From Selaginella tamariscina (taxonomy: Eukaryota; Streptophyta; Lycopodiopsida; Selaginellales; Selaginellaceae): a DNA stretch of 64,000 nucleotides. Of the stretch, positions 46,683-58,381 are shown piece by piece (position 1 is the stretch's first letter; every line of letters begins with the position of its first letter). The stretch covers positions 273,501 to 337,500 of the forward strand of contig PUQB01000101.1 of assembly GCA_003024785.1 (NCBI GenBank). Reading direction: 5' to 3'. The position numbers and the translations under genes were made by a program. The notes beneath the pieces are model-generated. The model saw nothing but the letters and a program-made list of their open reading frames with translations, made no database searches and had not been told where the DNA came from.

Positions 46683-47539
46683 ATTATTATATGAAAAACT
46701 TAAGTTTCTATTTGATTTCTTTTTTAAGTGACATTATTTTCATTATTACTTATTTCTTTTTAAATTTTTAAATATTAATTTTAATATTGTGTAGGGTATT
46801 AAGTTTAATATTCAAGCTTTTTATATTTCTTTCTCTTTATAAGGTTGACACAATTATAATACATATACACATGTACATATGTTTTATTAATTTTTTTATT
46901 AATGAATATAAATTAAATTGTAAATCAAGTTCGAAATGTTGAAATAATGGTTCAGAAAAGGTTTGAATGAGTCACGAGGATTTATAAATAAAAATGAAAA
47001 TAATCACTTTTTTAAATTTATTAAGGTAAATTATATATATAAATTAATATCATATATGCATGTTGGTTAGAATCTAATGTATATACATTATAATATAATT
47101 TTAAGAAATGAAATTGTAAAATACATGAATAATGTATATGTGTGTGTAGGTGTAAGTTTTAATATATATAATTGTATATGTATTTACATGTGTTTATATA
47201 TAAATAATAATTAATGTGTAAAAAATATATTTTTGTAATAGGCACCACCATCTTTTACTTTAGAATTGATAGTTTATAATATTACTCGATCATTGAGTAT
47301 TATTATCATTTAATTTAAAAATGTTCTAAGTAATATTGTTAAAAAGAAGTAGATTATCAATTTTAATATGTTTTACATTTTAATGTCAATGTTTTAGCAC
47401 AAGTAATTAGTGGCATACCTAAGTTTTCGGTTACATAAGTAGTTACATGTAATCAAACTTGGCATGTCACTAAATGTTATGAAAAAGACTAACATAAGAT
47501 ATAAAATATGTTAAGGTTGGTGATTTATCATTTTTTATT

Positions 47540-48640
47540 GAGTTGTATCAATTGGGTACTTATAGTATGGTAGTCGTTAAAATCAATCTTTTACGATGGA
47601 ATTCAATCCCAAATTATATGTTTCCAAATGGTAACTTGACACACAGATGTATATACGAGCTTAACATTACGATCGAAGAATATAACCAGTGTTTATTGTA
47701 ATTCTCCAGCAGCCTCCAAATAACAATTGTCTTAAATATGTGTGTATGTGTATAAATATGTATAAGTTATTATACATATATCTCTCGTAGTAGATGTCTT
47801 GAATTTCTCTTTATTACAAAGTTTGTAACTCATGTTCAAAAAAACATTAATATCCCTTTTCTTTTTATTTTCTTGTGAGTTTACATATTTTTTTATTGTT
47901 TTTTAAAATATATTTATATGCATTATATGTATGCATACATGTTGTGTGTTTATATATATATATATATGTATATGTATATTTGTTATTATAAATACATTAT
48001 ATATATATATATATATTTATATGAAAGCTTAAGTTCCTATTGAGTCTCCTTTTCAAATGACACCACCCTTATTATCACTTGGTAATAATATATTTCTTCT
48101 TTAATTTTTTAAATATTAATTTTAATATTGCACAGGGTATCATATCTAATATTGAAGCATCCAACTCTTTTTTATCCTGATAAAATTGATACAATCATAA
48201 CACATGCACACGCACATACATGTTTTATTTCTGTTTTTATTAATGAATATAAATTAAATTGTAAATCAAATTCAGAAGGTTAATATAATAGTTCGGGAAG
48301 TTCGAATTGTTTCAGAGGACTTGTAAATAAAAATGAAAATAATCATTTCCTAAACTTATTAAAATATATTTTTATATACAAATTAATATCATATGTGCAT
48401 ACTAATCAGAGTGTAATATATTATACATTATAATATAGCTTTAAAAAATAAAATTATAAAATACATGTACATGTATATATACGTGTGTGTAAATGTATGT
48501 TTTGATATGTATAATTATGTATGTATTTATGTATGTTCTATGTAAATAATAATTAATATATATAAATATTTTTATAACAAGCACCACCATTTTCAACTCT
48601 AAAATCAATAATTCATAATGTCACTCATCTATTTAGGTGT
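47540..48640 (+). pseudogene. Extra GDSL exon 4 and tail, duplicated in unit 3
   Basis: The start (attgggtacttatagtatgg, then gtcgttaaaatcaatctttt) corresponds to GDSL exon 4 from within its LYxLG codons, followed by the downstream tail region. It is in plus orientation and has no exons 1-3 of its own. It shows that the palindrome centre of unit 3 suffered a local duplication or unequal exchange. Confidence 0.6.
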
Positions 48641-48938
48641 TAATCATCGCTTAATTCGAAAACGTTCTAAAGTAATATAAATAAGAAAACAAGTTTTTGA
48701 ACAAAACACAAAGGGAAAATATGCACACGTAACCATGTAGTGGACTATTACAAGTATGCATCACATTGTACGTGCGTATTGAAAAGAAGAACGTGCCTAT
48801 TAGCGGCTCCTAGAGAGCGCATTACACAACGTTGCAATACACACACACACATATATATGTAAAAACTATATATATATGTGTGTGACAATGCAAGTCGATT
48901 CGTACTTAATTTACACAACGTTAATAAAGAGCACATAC

Positions 48939-49228
48939 GGAAAATTATCAAATTGGCCCTCTCATTTATGAAATTAGCAAATTGTTTTCTAGTTTTTTAA
49001 AATTAATAAATTAACCTTGAGTCATTAATCAGCTTAATAATACACACATATTTTTTAGCATTAAAGAATATATTTATTATTGTGTTATATATTTTAACTT
49101 TAAACAATGTATTACATGTGTGTGTACATGTGTGTGTATTATTAATCTAAAGGTCAATTTGTTATTTTTAAAAAACTAAAGAACAATTTGCTAATTCAAA
49201 ACTAGAGGGCCAATTTGATAATTTTCCC
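48939..49228. mobile_element. Mutator-type MITE in GDSL copy 6
   Basis: Inverted copy of the intron 3 MITE, flanked by agcacatac on the left and aagcacata on the right. Confidence 0.72.
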
Positions 49229-49374
49229 AAGCACATAACACATTCGAATTATGTGAATAAATATGTATTATGCATATACATATATCAAACAGACATACAT
49301 GAGTGATTTGCAATATGCATACGTTGTGTGTGTGTTTGTGTGTGTGTGACCTCTAATTGTAAGGCGTGTGTGAC

Positions 49375-49568
49375 CTCTAATTGTAAGGCCAGAGTGAAAA
49401 TGAGCAGGTCCATGAATTCTAATGGGGTGCAGTTCTCCTTATGCTCCAAGTAACCTATAAAGTCATTTCTTCCTATTAAAATGTAGTGTATTGATTTGGA
49501 TAAGGCTCTCTGTTGCATTGCGACCCTGACTGTGCGTGAATTGCTGCGATAGAAGGAATATTCTCACC
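49375..49568 (-). pseudogene. GDSL esterase/lipase copy 6 (exon 3)
   Basis: Exon 3 reads SKSIHYILIGRNDFIGYLEH, then KENCTPLEFMDLLIFTLALQ. It is the cleanest version of the SIHYxxIGxNDFI block among the copies. The donor region is duplicated in tandem (about 24 bases, 49,351-49,374). Exon 4 is missing because the rearranged centre cuts in before it, and exons 1-2 are replaced by the alternative arm (49,640-50,155). Confidence 0.78.
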
Positions 49569-50154
49569 CTGCAAAGTGTGTATACATGCATAAGTGTATA
49601 CGTGCATAATATATGTAACATAATTCGATCACCAACAAAAACCAGAAAAATCAAAATAAAAAAGAAAAAGAAAGTAGGAAGACCCGTGAGTAAGCTAGAA
49701 AGGGTTAAAAAGAGTGGAGAGAGAATATCCAAGAGCAAAAGGAGAGGAGTAATCTGCACTTGCATAACACGGTCCTTAACGCAGCCCCTCTGTGTATAAC
49801 AAATATAATGAAATTCACATTTACATTAATTCCCATGGGTTTCTTACCTATTTTTTTAAATTCTTTTTTTTATTTTAATTGTCATATAATTAATATACAT
49901 TAAAAACCTATTCACAAATGCATTTAAATAACAAATATGTTAATTCAGAAATGCATTAACCCTAAATATAGTTTTCAATAAGAATTTGGATTATTTTTTT
50001 AATTATCCTTCCTAAATAATATTGGGGGCTGTATTCTGCAAACTAGCTCTGCATTGGCTATAATGATAACACTAGTTTTACTGTACCTTAAATTAAATTT
50101 ATCGTGTATTTTATTTTTCTTTCAAACAAGAAAATTTATCGTTTTGGACTTAAC

Positions 50155-50570
50155 GGCTTCTGCTTGGCAATCTCTGTTTAAGAGGTTGATTAACATCCCA
50201 AACGAGCTAGAAACTCGGTCAGATGCAATGTCTATTAAGGAAGGCACCCACGCTCCTACCATCACGCCGCACGTGGCAGGACGGCTTCCCTGTCTCGATC
50301 CAATACTAGATTGCAGTCTCAAAGGAGATTACTGGGTCCTTTGAGATAGTCTCTGGGTTGTCGAATCCGCATCCTTTCCCTGCTGCTCCAGGTTGTAGTT
50401 CCTGCAATGTAATTGTTAGCATACGTGTGTGTGTGTGTGTTAGAGAGAGAGAGGTTACCATGTAAGCTGGATTAGACCTCGACCATGGTAGCTTTTACCA
50501 ACGGCACAAGGGTACTCAGCTGAATTTTACAATACTGACCCTTGTCCTTGACTTCCGGAATCACATACAG
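50155..50570 (-). pseudogene. GH19 chitinase fragment
   Basis: Exon A (about 50,570-50,459) reads LLYVIPEVKDKGQYCK, then AEYPCAVGKSYHGRGLIQLT; its last bases join exon B across a GTAACC donor to make LTW-NYN. Exon B (50,401-50,155) reads NYNLEQQ, frame change, GAAGKGCGFDNPETISKDPV, ISFETAI, a stop, then VMVGAWVPSLIDIASDRVSS and FGMLINLLN. These are diagnostic stretches of class I/IV family 19 chitinases (SYHGRGxxQLTWNYNYG; PxISFxTAxWFWM). The catalytic glutamates lie upstream and are not seen. The fragment abuts the alternative arm of GDSL unit 3 at 50,155. Several stops and frameshifts make it non-functional. Confidence 0.87.
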
Positions 50571-52009
50571 CAGAGGCTTCGCCACGTATCAGAAAATTTC
50601 ATGGTGTATTACACACATGTACTTAATTAAAGGCCTGCACAACGTAAATTTCTTCAGTATGTCCGTAGATGTGCATTTGAAGAAGTATGGAGTGAAGCAC
50701 AAGTTCGTGAAGAGGTTCATATTTCACAAACAAAGGGCAGATTTCTGCATTGTGGTGGACATTCTTCACAAATTTGAAGAAGCCCATATTTTGCCACATT
50801 GTAGTGTCCATATATAAGCACGTCTGTGTGTTGATGTATTAATCTACTTTGAGAGTTACAATGCGGATTGAACAAGCAAGAATCCACTATTCCAAATAAC
50901 ACTATTTCAAAATAAGTACTTCATTAACAAAACAAGCATATTCATTAAGTAATATATACACATAGAATGCATTATTAAACGAGTTTGATCACATCATTAT
51001 ATATAACACACGCCTTTGCATTGTCACTTTATTTCTAAGTTTGCCTCAGCAATGGTCTGAGTTATATGAAATTATAATGTGTTTAATTTATTTTAACGTG
51101 TTGAGTAACTAAACACTGCACTACAGGAAAGAAGTTGAATCATGAACATGGATATAGATAAAGGTATTGTGTCACGTTCCAGGAGCTTTACACAGCAATC
51201 CTTCTTGTTTACAAATACTTGTGTTGGGGGGTGTGCGTGCGTGTGAGAGAGAATCCTTGTTTATAAACTGTTACATTTTGCTTTATAACGACATATTATT
51301 TTATTAATTTGGTTCATATAATTTGGAACCACAGTCCTAACATGCTTTCGACTATATAAATGTGTAAATAATTACATAAGGACAATGATGAAAAATTTTC
51401 AATATATAAGATTAACAAAATCACAAAGACTCCTAACTCCGTACAGCTACATAATACCTGGCTGAGTAACGAGTAGCTCCTGCAAGTTTCACCACATTAG
51501 TGTCCGTGTGCGTGTGCGTGTGTAGATTTCCATACATATAAAGACTACAGTCAACACATCATGTGTGCATGTGTATATATAGAGAGAGTTTCAGTGTGTG
51601 TGTGTGTGCACTTATGTCTACATGTGTAGATATCCATACATCTAACAAACATACGCATAGCGTGTATATGTACATGCCACAAGGAGGTACAGAGTTTAAG
51701 TTTCTAAGTCTACAATCAACACATACACATGACATGTCTTTTGTATGCATGTGTGTGTGTGTGTGTCTGTGAGAGAGGGAGAGAGAGAGAGAAGAGTGTG
51801 AGTGTGGTGTGTGTGAGTGAGTGAGTGAGTGAGTGAGTGAGAGATGAGAGAGAGAGAGAGAGAATAAATCTGCACGAGATATAGATATTACAGACTTAAT
51901 ATAGTATTTAATACATACGTTATATGTCCGTGTATTTAGCATATATATCTTACATGCATGTATATATTGCTTATGCACGTGTACATATATCAACATTATA
52001 ACAATATTA
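50571..52009. other. Spacer with microsatellites; one coding-like stretch
   Basis: The part 50,600-50,820 is open on both strands (minus: MDTTMWQNMGFFKFVKNVHH) but unrecognised. The rest is AT-rich with TG, GA and a GAGT array (51,811-51,842). The long minus open frame across 51,559-52,143 is mostly a CA/GA translation artefact; only its start (CVAGRSSVV) belongs to the phosphatase of block D. Confidence 0.5.
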
Positions 52010-52089
52010 TATATATATATTCTCATGTCCCATACATATGTGAATATATGCACACACACACACGTGCATGCACACGCATACCTTGACAA

Positions 52090-52652
52090 GACAACAGAAC
52101 TTCTACCAGCTACACAATCAGGTCCCATCTTTCCTGGATCCACTCACGTATGTACGTATTTATTCTTTCAAACCTATACTTAACATAATACAGTAATATT
52201 CCTCCATGTGCGATACCGTACTCCCCACCGTGAGTACGTTCCGATGGTCCGCCAGGAACCGACTGGATATCGGACCCCCCGCCTCAATGCTGCCCGCACA
52301 CTCTCAAGTACAATTTCATTCTCAAGTCTTCATATATGTCCAGCTATATGCGTATACACACACACATAAATACATACTTAACATCTCCAATTACGTACGA
52401 CCATACACATACACACACAAACACACCTGCGTACCTGAGGGCCAAGGCCACACTTCGGTCAAGCCGAGGCACATGCATTGGTAAGCTGAAGGACAAGAAT
52501 TACAACATAAGAGCTTGCCACGTTGCACAATGGAACTCACCTGAGATGTTCATAATCCATGGTTTCCGTTCATAATATGAAGCTCACTACCTTGCCGTTT
52601 TAATATCTCAAGGAAATATATCACCTGAAACACAGAATACGTGTGCGTGTGC

Positions 52653-52697
<45 letters not shown>

Positions 52698-53311
52698 ATA
52701 CACACACACAAAATGTTCTCCTGATTGCCTTAAGAGGCTGAAGATACATGTATGGATGTAATAAGAGTATAATAGTCAGTGTGTGCGTGCATGATGGATA
52801 ACCAAGGGACGTATCACTTTAAACATTACACGTATGTTGCATGTTTGTGTGTAGGTATGTGTATATTAAAGCGTATAAAATGTTCGAGCACTTAAGTGAA
52901 CACGACACACACTACTTCGAGCTCTTAAAACATTTCAAACATGTACATTACAAACCGTGTGTGTGTGAGAGAGAGAGCACCTTACATTACACATTACATG
53001 TGTTAACACGTGTAAACAATATTCAAGTTCTTAAGACGTGTATGTAGATACGTTACATACAGAATGCATACACGATCAGGTTATGTCCTACACAGAGAAC
53101 ATGTGTGCGTGCGTGTGTGTGTGTGAGTGAGTGAGTGAGAAAGAGACTTTGAGCCTTTGAGCTCTTCGCGGCCTCGATCGAGTAGATCACCAACTTGGAC
53201 AACTATCCAGCGTTCTTGGTCGTCTTTGCTCAAAACACCCGCAATTCGAAGAGTATCTTTGGTCTTTGCAAGGTCCCAATGTGTGTTACCTATTGCAATC
53301 AATCGATCCAC
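52090..53311 (-). pseudogene. SLP-type metallophosphatase, copy B
   Basis: Same exons as copy A but broken differently. The first motif is GNTHWD (metal-binding Asp changed to Asn) in RLIAIGNTHWDLAKTKDTLR; GDLLDRG is kept. The GNHE exon (about 52,618-52,531) has lost one base within the His-Glu codons. The 3' exon (about 52,310-52,090) has one base missing in the LRPGGPI codons and another in VFAHGG, but has ACG (Thr) where copy A has the TAG stop. The two copies therefore decayed independently, and at duplication the gene was less damaged than either copy is now. Confidence 0.87.
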
Positions 53312-53817
53312 CTAATACACGTATATATATACATTCGATATATACACGTGTAATACATGTATATAGTTGTTATACTTGTACGTGTGTGTTGTGTATATAT
53401 GTATGTGACTAATGTATATTATTCTGATTTTATGTAATGTACATGTATTTATATATTCTTGTGTTACCTATGTATCTCCATGTGTATATGTGAAAATATA
53501 CATATACACATGTATAGTGTACCGTATATAGAATGTACTTCATGCATATTCATCTTTATATTTGTGCTACATCTATATGTGTTGCGTGTGCCATAATGCA
53601 AATAAATAATGTTTTGTATATGTTAATGAATTTACCACAGGAAATCTTGTTCTTATCGTGGGGATTTTCTGGGACTCTTGGGATTTTGTGCGCATAGAAA
53701 ACACACATACACCAGATACATAAATATACACATCTGAGACATATATAAAAATGATACAACATACATACATATGTGTGTGTAGATACGTATGCAACACAAA
53801 TGTGTATACTTACAGTG

Positions 53818-54945
53818 GTTCCAGACGTTTTCGGCCATGCCTTCTGTTCTTGCCCCATTTATTTTAGGTTTCCATAATGGACTCCATTGGACCTGCTGCA
53901 AGTGATCAGTAGCTAATACTTGAAGAAGACTTATCACATATCAAGTAGATATATCTAAGTTAGGACTATATAGTAACAGCTATCCACACACGAACGAGAA
54001 ACACCCACACACACACTACACAGAGCATTTGGGACATCAACTTTATATGAAAACCATCAAGCTAGTCTTATATATAAGAAACATATAAGTAGATATCTAT
54101 CACACACACACACACACACAGCATTTGGGACATCAACTTTATATGAAAACCATCAAGTTAGAATCTTATATAAAAACATATAAGTGGGACACACACACAG
54201 CATTTGGGACATCAACCATCTTATATATAAAATCTATAAGGGACACACACACACACACACAGCAGTTGGGACATCAAATCTTATTATAAGAAACATACAA
54301 GTAGATAGCTATAAGGGACACACACACAGGACATTAATTTTAATGAAAACCATCAAGCTAATATCTTTATATATAAGAAACATATAGTAGATATCTATAA
54401 GGGACACACAAACACAAACACACAAACACAAAGCATTTGGGATATCAATTTATATGAAAACCATCAAGCTAGTCTATATATAAGAAACATATAAGTAGAT
54501 ATCTACAAGGGACACACACACACACACACAGCATTTGGGAAATCAACTTTATATGAAACCATCAAGCTGGTATCTTTATATATAAGAAACATATAAATAG
54601 ATATATAAGTGAGGACTATATACTTACTCCACACACGCACATACAGTAGCTAGATTACACACTTACTCTTGCCAGGCGATGCAGAGGGAGGAACTGACAA
54701 GGATTGCACATATGAGCTCCAGACTGAGTCGACTGCGAGGAATGAACAGCTCCAGCGACTCCGGGCTCATTGTATCCCTTACCCTCTTTCAGATCGGGCG
54801 CTGCTGCATTGTTGCCTGCTGATTTCCGGTTCGCCGGAGTTCCCATCGTGAAAGTCCCAAACTGTCCTCCCACAACAAAATCTATCAATGTATCGACAAA
54901 CTCAGAAACCGCATTAGGGACTTTGCTGTAAAAAGACGGAGTCAC
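53818..54945 (-). pseudogene. GEM-like GRAM-domain protein, 5' exons, copy B
   Basis: Exon 1 (54,945-about 54,670) reads SFYSKVPNAVSEFVDTLIDF, VVGGQFGTFTMGTPANRKSA, GNNAAAPDLKEGKGYNEPGV, and is in frame further than copy A. Exon 2 (about 53,905-53,818) reads ESIMET, then after a one-base change MAENVWNH immediately before a GTAAGT donor. NVWNH at this exon edge fits GEM-like proteins, where LKTGPS follows in the next exon. The following exons (GRAM domain) are not present. Confidence 0.57.
54025..54600. repeat. About 95-bp tandem array, copy B
   Basis: Counterpart of 36,585-37,175 with the same unit motifs. CA-run lengths and unit deletions differ, and one unit has a tandem acacaaacac expansion (54,408-54,430). 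Confidence 0.87.
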
Positions 54946-54954
54946 CCTACATGT

Positions 54955-55365
54955 ACTCTTTATATTAAATAATCAGAGTAGTTCGAAGGGTAGTTAAAGG
55001 TGTGTGTATATATATATATATATACTATGCAATAGTATTAAACCATGTAAATAAGCTTTTGAGCAATTAACATGTACTCTTTGTATTAGAATAATCAGAG
55101 TAGTTATAAGGGTAGTTAAAGGTATATATGTAGTATAAGTGTAATATATATATAACACTATGTAAATAAGCTTTTGAGCAACTGAACATGTACCCTTTGT
55201 TTTAGAATAATCAGAGTAGTTAAAAAGGTGTATATATATATATAATATACAACACTATGCAACAATATTAAACCATGTAAATAAGCTTTTGAGCAACTAA
55301 ACATGTACTCTTAATCAGAGTAGTTAGAAGGGTATATATATATATATATATATATATACATAAAA
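54955..55365. repeat. About 110-bp tandem array, copy B
   Basis: Counterpart of 37,505-37,995 (aataatcagagtagtt, (TA)n, aaataagcttttgagca). It has about four units against about five in copy A. Confidence 0.83.
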
Positions 55366-55599
55366 AGAATGTTCTTTATTTTAGGGTATTATTGTACTAT
55401 AAGTTTAAATAAGCAAAGGTTATAGATGAAAACATATAAAGTGTCAAACATAAAAATATATTTATAATATATGTTTGATGGCTCTATAAGATCTAGAGAA
55501 CTTAGGTTTGTAAGTTTATAAAGTAGTGATGAATATCTTAGTTATAGTTTTGATATTTATAAGTGTTAGTACATGTGTTTCTCTTCGTTCTTTAGAAGC

Positions 55600-55937
55600 T
55601 GAATATGACTACATTACAAATCACATTTTACTTAGGAGAACCTCCCTAATCAATACGTGCTATGGCTGACACAGGTTCCGATGTCATATGGATGTATTGT
55701 AATGATGCTCAAAGTCAAGTTTTAATACTAATCATGCTAGTATTGAAAGAGGCATATGCAAGCCTGGTACTGGCCTAGGTACATAATACATTATATACAT
55801 AACACATGCAATTGCACATATTAGTGTTTACATATTATGTAATATATGCATAATTATATAAGATATGTGATGTGATTTTTTTTTCACCTAGGCACAAATA
55901 CACCTTGTAATAGTACAATTGACATTGGTTACATGGA
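55600..55937 (+). pseudogene. A1 aspartic protease fragment, copy B, truncated
   Basis: The frame reads FYLGEPP, a stop, SIRAMADTGSDVIWMYC, a clear pepsin-family active-site block, then after a further stretch GTNTPCNSTIDIGYMDG. It ends abruptly at the junction with block I, inside the YGDGS-like motif, so the fusion cut through this exon. Confidence 0.75.
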
Positions 55938-57191
55938 CGGGCGAGAGAGAGAGAACAAAATACGGAGCATTCCTTTGTCTTCCTAGCCTTTATATATTCT
56001 TGGGCATGAGAAATCACATCACATGGTTACTGCATGGTTAGTGAAATCGTCAAGCTGGACTACCAGACATGGACGGGCTTTCCTTGATCTGACAATCACG
56101 TGGGCACCTTCTCAACAGAGCAAAACGACGGTCACTCGATATATATCCCACATGGAAGTTTCATGCAGTGAAGAAGGAGATTCACGGGCGGACACACTGC
56201 AGTACGTCTCAAGGTACAAATCTATATGGACGACGGGTTTTACAAGATTCTTAGCTCGAGCATATGTATCAGGCGTAGAGAGAGAGAGAGAGAAACCACA
56301 CTAATATTATAATATGAAAGCTTGTACTTTGTAATAATCATGAATAAAGTACATGTTCTCTTTTCATACACACGCACACACGCACGTGCACATTTATAAG
56401 TGTGTGCGAGGAATGAATCTCAGCAGTTCCCGTGCTACAAAATGCAGGGAAGTCTTAAGTGTGTGTGTTGTGTGTGTTGTGTGTGTGTGTGTGTGCGAGC
56501 GCATGGTGTTATGCTCCTGGTGCATGTAAGAAATATGCAGAATGATGTGAATATATAGCATGGGTCGTAATGATAAATGTGCGTGTGTGTGTGTCGGCCT
56601 CTGCGTAGAGAGAGAGAAAGAGAGTACATATACATTGCCAACCCATACAACTACTGGCCACCAAGAGGCACCACTTATGTGACTTTGTGTTAGCTCTTAT
56701 ATGAATGGGAAACACACACACACACACATACACAGAGAGACACACTGTAGAGGAAAGCATTGACATGTGTGTAATACAAAATACAGAACGTGACTTGTGT
56801 TCTAAATACATATAATAAAGAGAAACTGCCCAAAGTATAGTACATTATATGGTAGGTATGCATCGTATGTGTATGTATTTTCTAGATGCAAATACATACG
56901 TATAGAACCATTAGTTGTCTGGCTGCCTCCTACCGCAAGGTGGTAAAGGGCCAATAATAGTTATTACATACTCTGGAAGTGATAAATCAAATTGATCACG
57001 CTTGTTAAGCTGGTTTATAATTGGGCCGGCACTCCGAGGCCTTCATTAGCTCAAACACCTGTATTCATACACGTATGTATACACCCGGCGTTTGTTGTAA
57101 GTGTGCGTGTGTGTCTTTTGTTTTCACCTATGAATATAATATATATAATAAGCATAATATAGAGGCACATGTGCATTATATAGAATTGAAA

Positions 57192-57647
57192 TTAAAGACG
57201 TACCACACTTCCTATAAATAACTCACCTGCGGGAGGTTCTTTCCTGGGGAAGTTTCTCTTTATTCTGAGTAGTTTACCCTCTGCACCAAATGGGCACAAT
57301 TTGAGTTCTTCTGTTCTCTCGCAAATTTCCAGGATAAGCTCCGCCATGAGTTCTGATGTGACAATCACGACCGCAAAATCCTCAACTTCGTGGGAACAAT
57401 ACACGACCGACTCCACAAGCTCTTCCGTTGGGCAGATTTCAAAGTTATTCTTCAGCATGTTCTCCAATTAAGTCTTTATATCCACAGGATTTTTGAGCTT
57501 CTTCTTGGCGAGCCCATACATAACCACGGAACTCGTCTTCACGCCTCCTGTTGCTGGTGGATATTTCCTGGCTGCCTTTGTGGCTAACTGCTTCCTTGGC
57601 GCCTTGCCTCCTGCTGATATGCGAACAGTCTGCTTGGTACAAGCCAT
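57192..57647 (-). pseudogene. Histone H3-like tail fused to unknown domain, copy B
   Basis: A single frame of 152 codons is interrupted by only one TAA (57,468-57,470). It starts [20 protein letters not shown], then [17 protein letters not shown], the H3 tail to K36 with R2C, A7V, K9I, T11A, S28Y and A29[15 protein letters not shown], the stop and [20 protein letters not shown] follow, then VVYCSHEVEDFAVVIVTSEL, MAELILEICERTEELKLCPF and LLRIKRNFPRKEPPAG, followed by a GTGAGT that could be a donor. No histone-fold residues are present. The C-terminal part, about 95 residues with alternating hydrophobic and acidic segments, is not a family I can name. In copy A the TAA is also present but a 2-base loss breaks the frame earlier. 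Confidence 0.62.
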
Positions 57648-58381
57648 CTGAAGACACTGATTGGATTAAGGACTCGGATAGTATTTGACGCTCCTCGAGC
57701 TCCTCAAGTGCAAAGCCGCTTCTTCCTGGCCGCTTCTGTATGCGAGCTGCGATTTTGGCTGAACAGACAATGCAGATTCTTCACATACTCATCTTCTTGC
57801 TATGACAAAAATGCAGATTTTCTACATATTTAAAAAACAGGGATTTTTAGGAACCTACTGTAGTTCTGTTTCAAGAAACCAGAAATGAGGGATATACAAA
57901 CGTGTCTGCTAAATTATTTTACAAAATGGAATTTTTATATAATCAATCCGATTCTTATGCGATTTCCATGTTGTTAATGTATTGTTATGCCTCGCCTTTG
58001 ACGTGATATCACTTACCTTGCATACTACATATTTTAGATAGGTGAATTTGATCGTTATAATTAAAGAATGTTATAAAAAATTAAAACTAATAACATAATA
58101 ATTAAATGGAAATATTTAAGTTTTTACATAAACTTTAAAATAGACACTACCAAATGTAAAAATATTGTTAAAAAATGTAAATGCATTATATATTTGTGAT
58201 TATGAATATATTTTCTTAAAATGAATATAGAATAAAATAATAAACTTTTTAAATTTAAATATTATAGTTTTACATGTGAAAGAACAAAAATTATATTTAT
58301 ATATATACATATATAACTATAACTATATAGAAGAATAACAAACAATTCTACATACAACATGTATAAATAAATTAAACTTAT

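Larger units (their letters stand above)
44270..50155. repeat. GDSL fold-back unit 3
   Basis: Same structure as half of the 11.5-24 kb palindrome: GDSL 5' arm on the left, alternative 5' arm on the right. The centre is rearranged. After the left arm's tail region (to about 47,535), a plus-oriented piece starting in exon 4 (47,540-48,640) is repeated before the inverted arm begins (48,660). The leader region (gaacaggtagcgc, attggatagggtttcgagcg) is itself tandemly duplicated at 44,305 and 44,575. Confidence 0.75.
52010..55937 (+). repeat. Duplication block D, copy B
   Basis: Direct copy of 34,650-38,596 with the same order of phosphatase, GRAM-protein and aspartic protease fragments and the same two tandem arrays. 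Differences are mostly single substitutions, one-base indels and repeat-length changes. Its right end is fused to block I copy B at a GA-rich junction (about 55,938). Confidence 0.85.

Noticed and set aside
51559-52143. Long minus-strand open frame of 194 codons
   Set aside because: Mostly translated CA/GA/TG microsatellite (His-Thr and Ser-Leu runs). Only the first residues belong to the phosphatase fragment.
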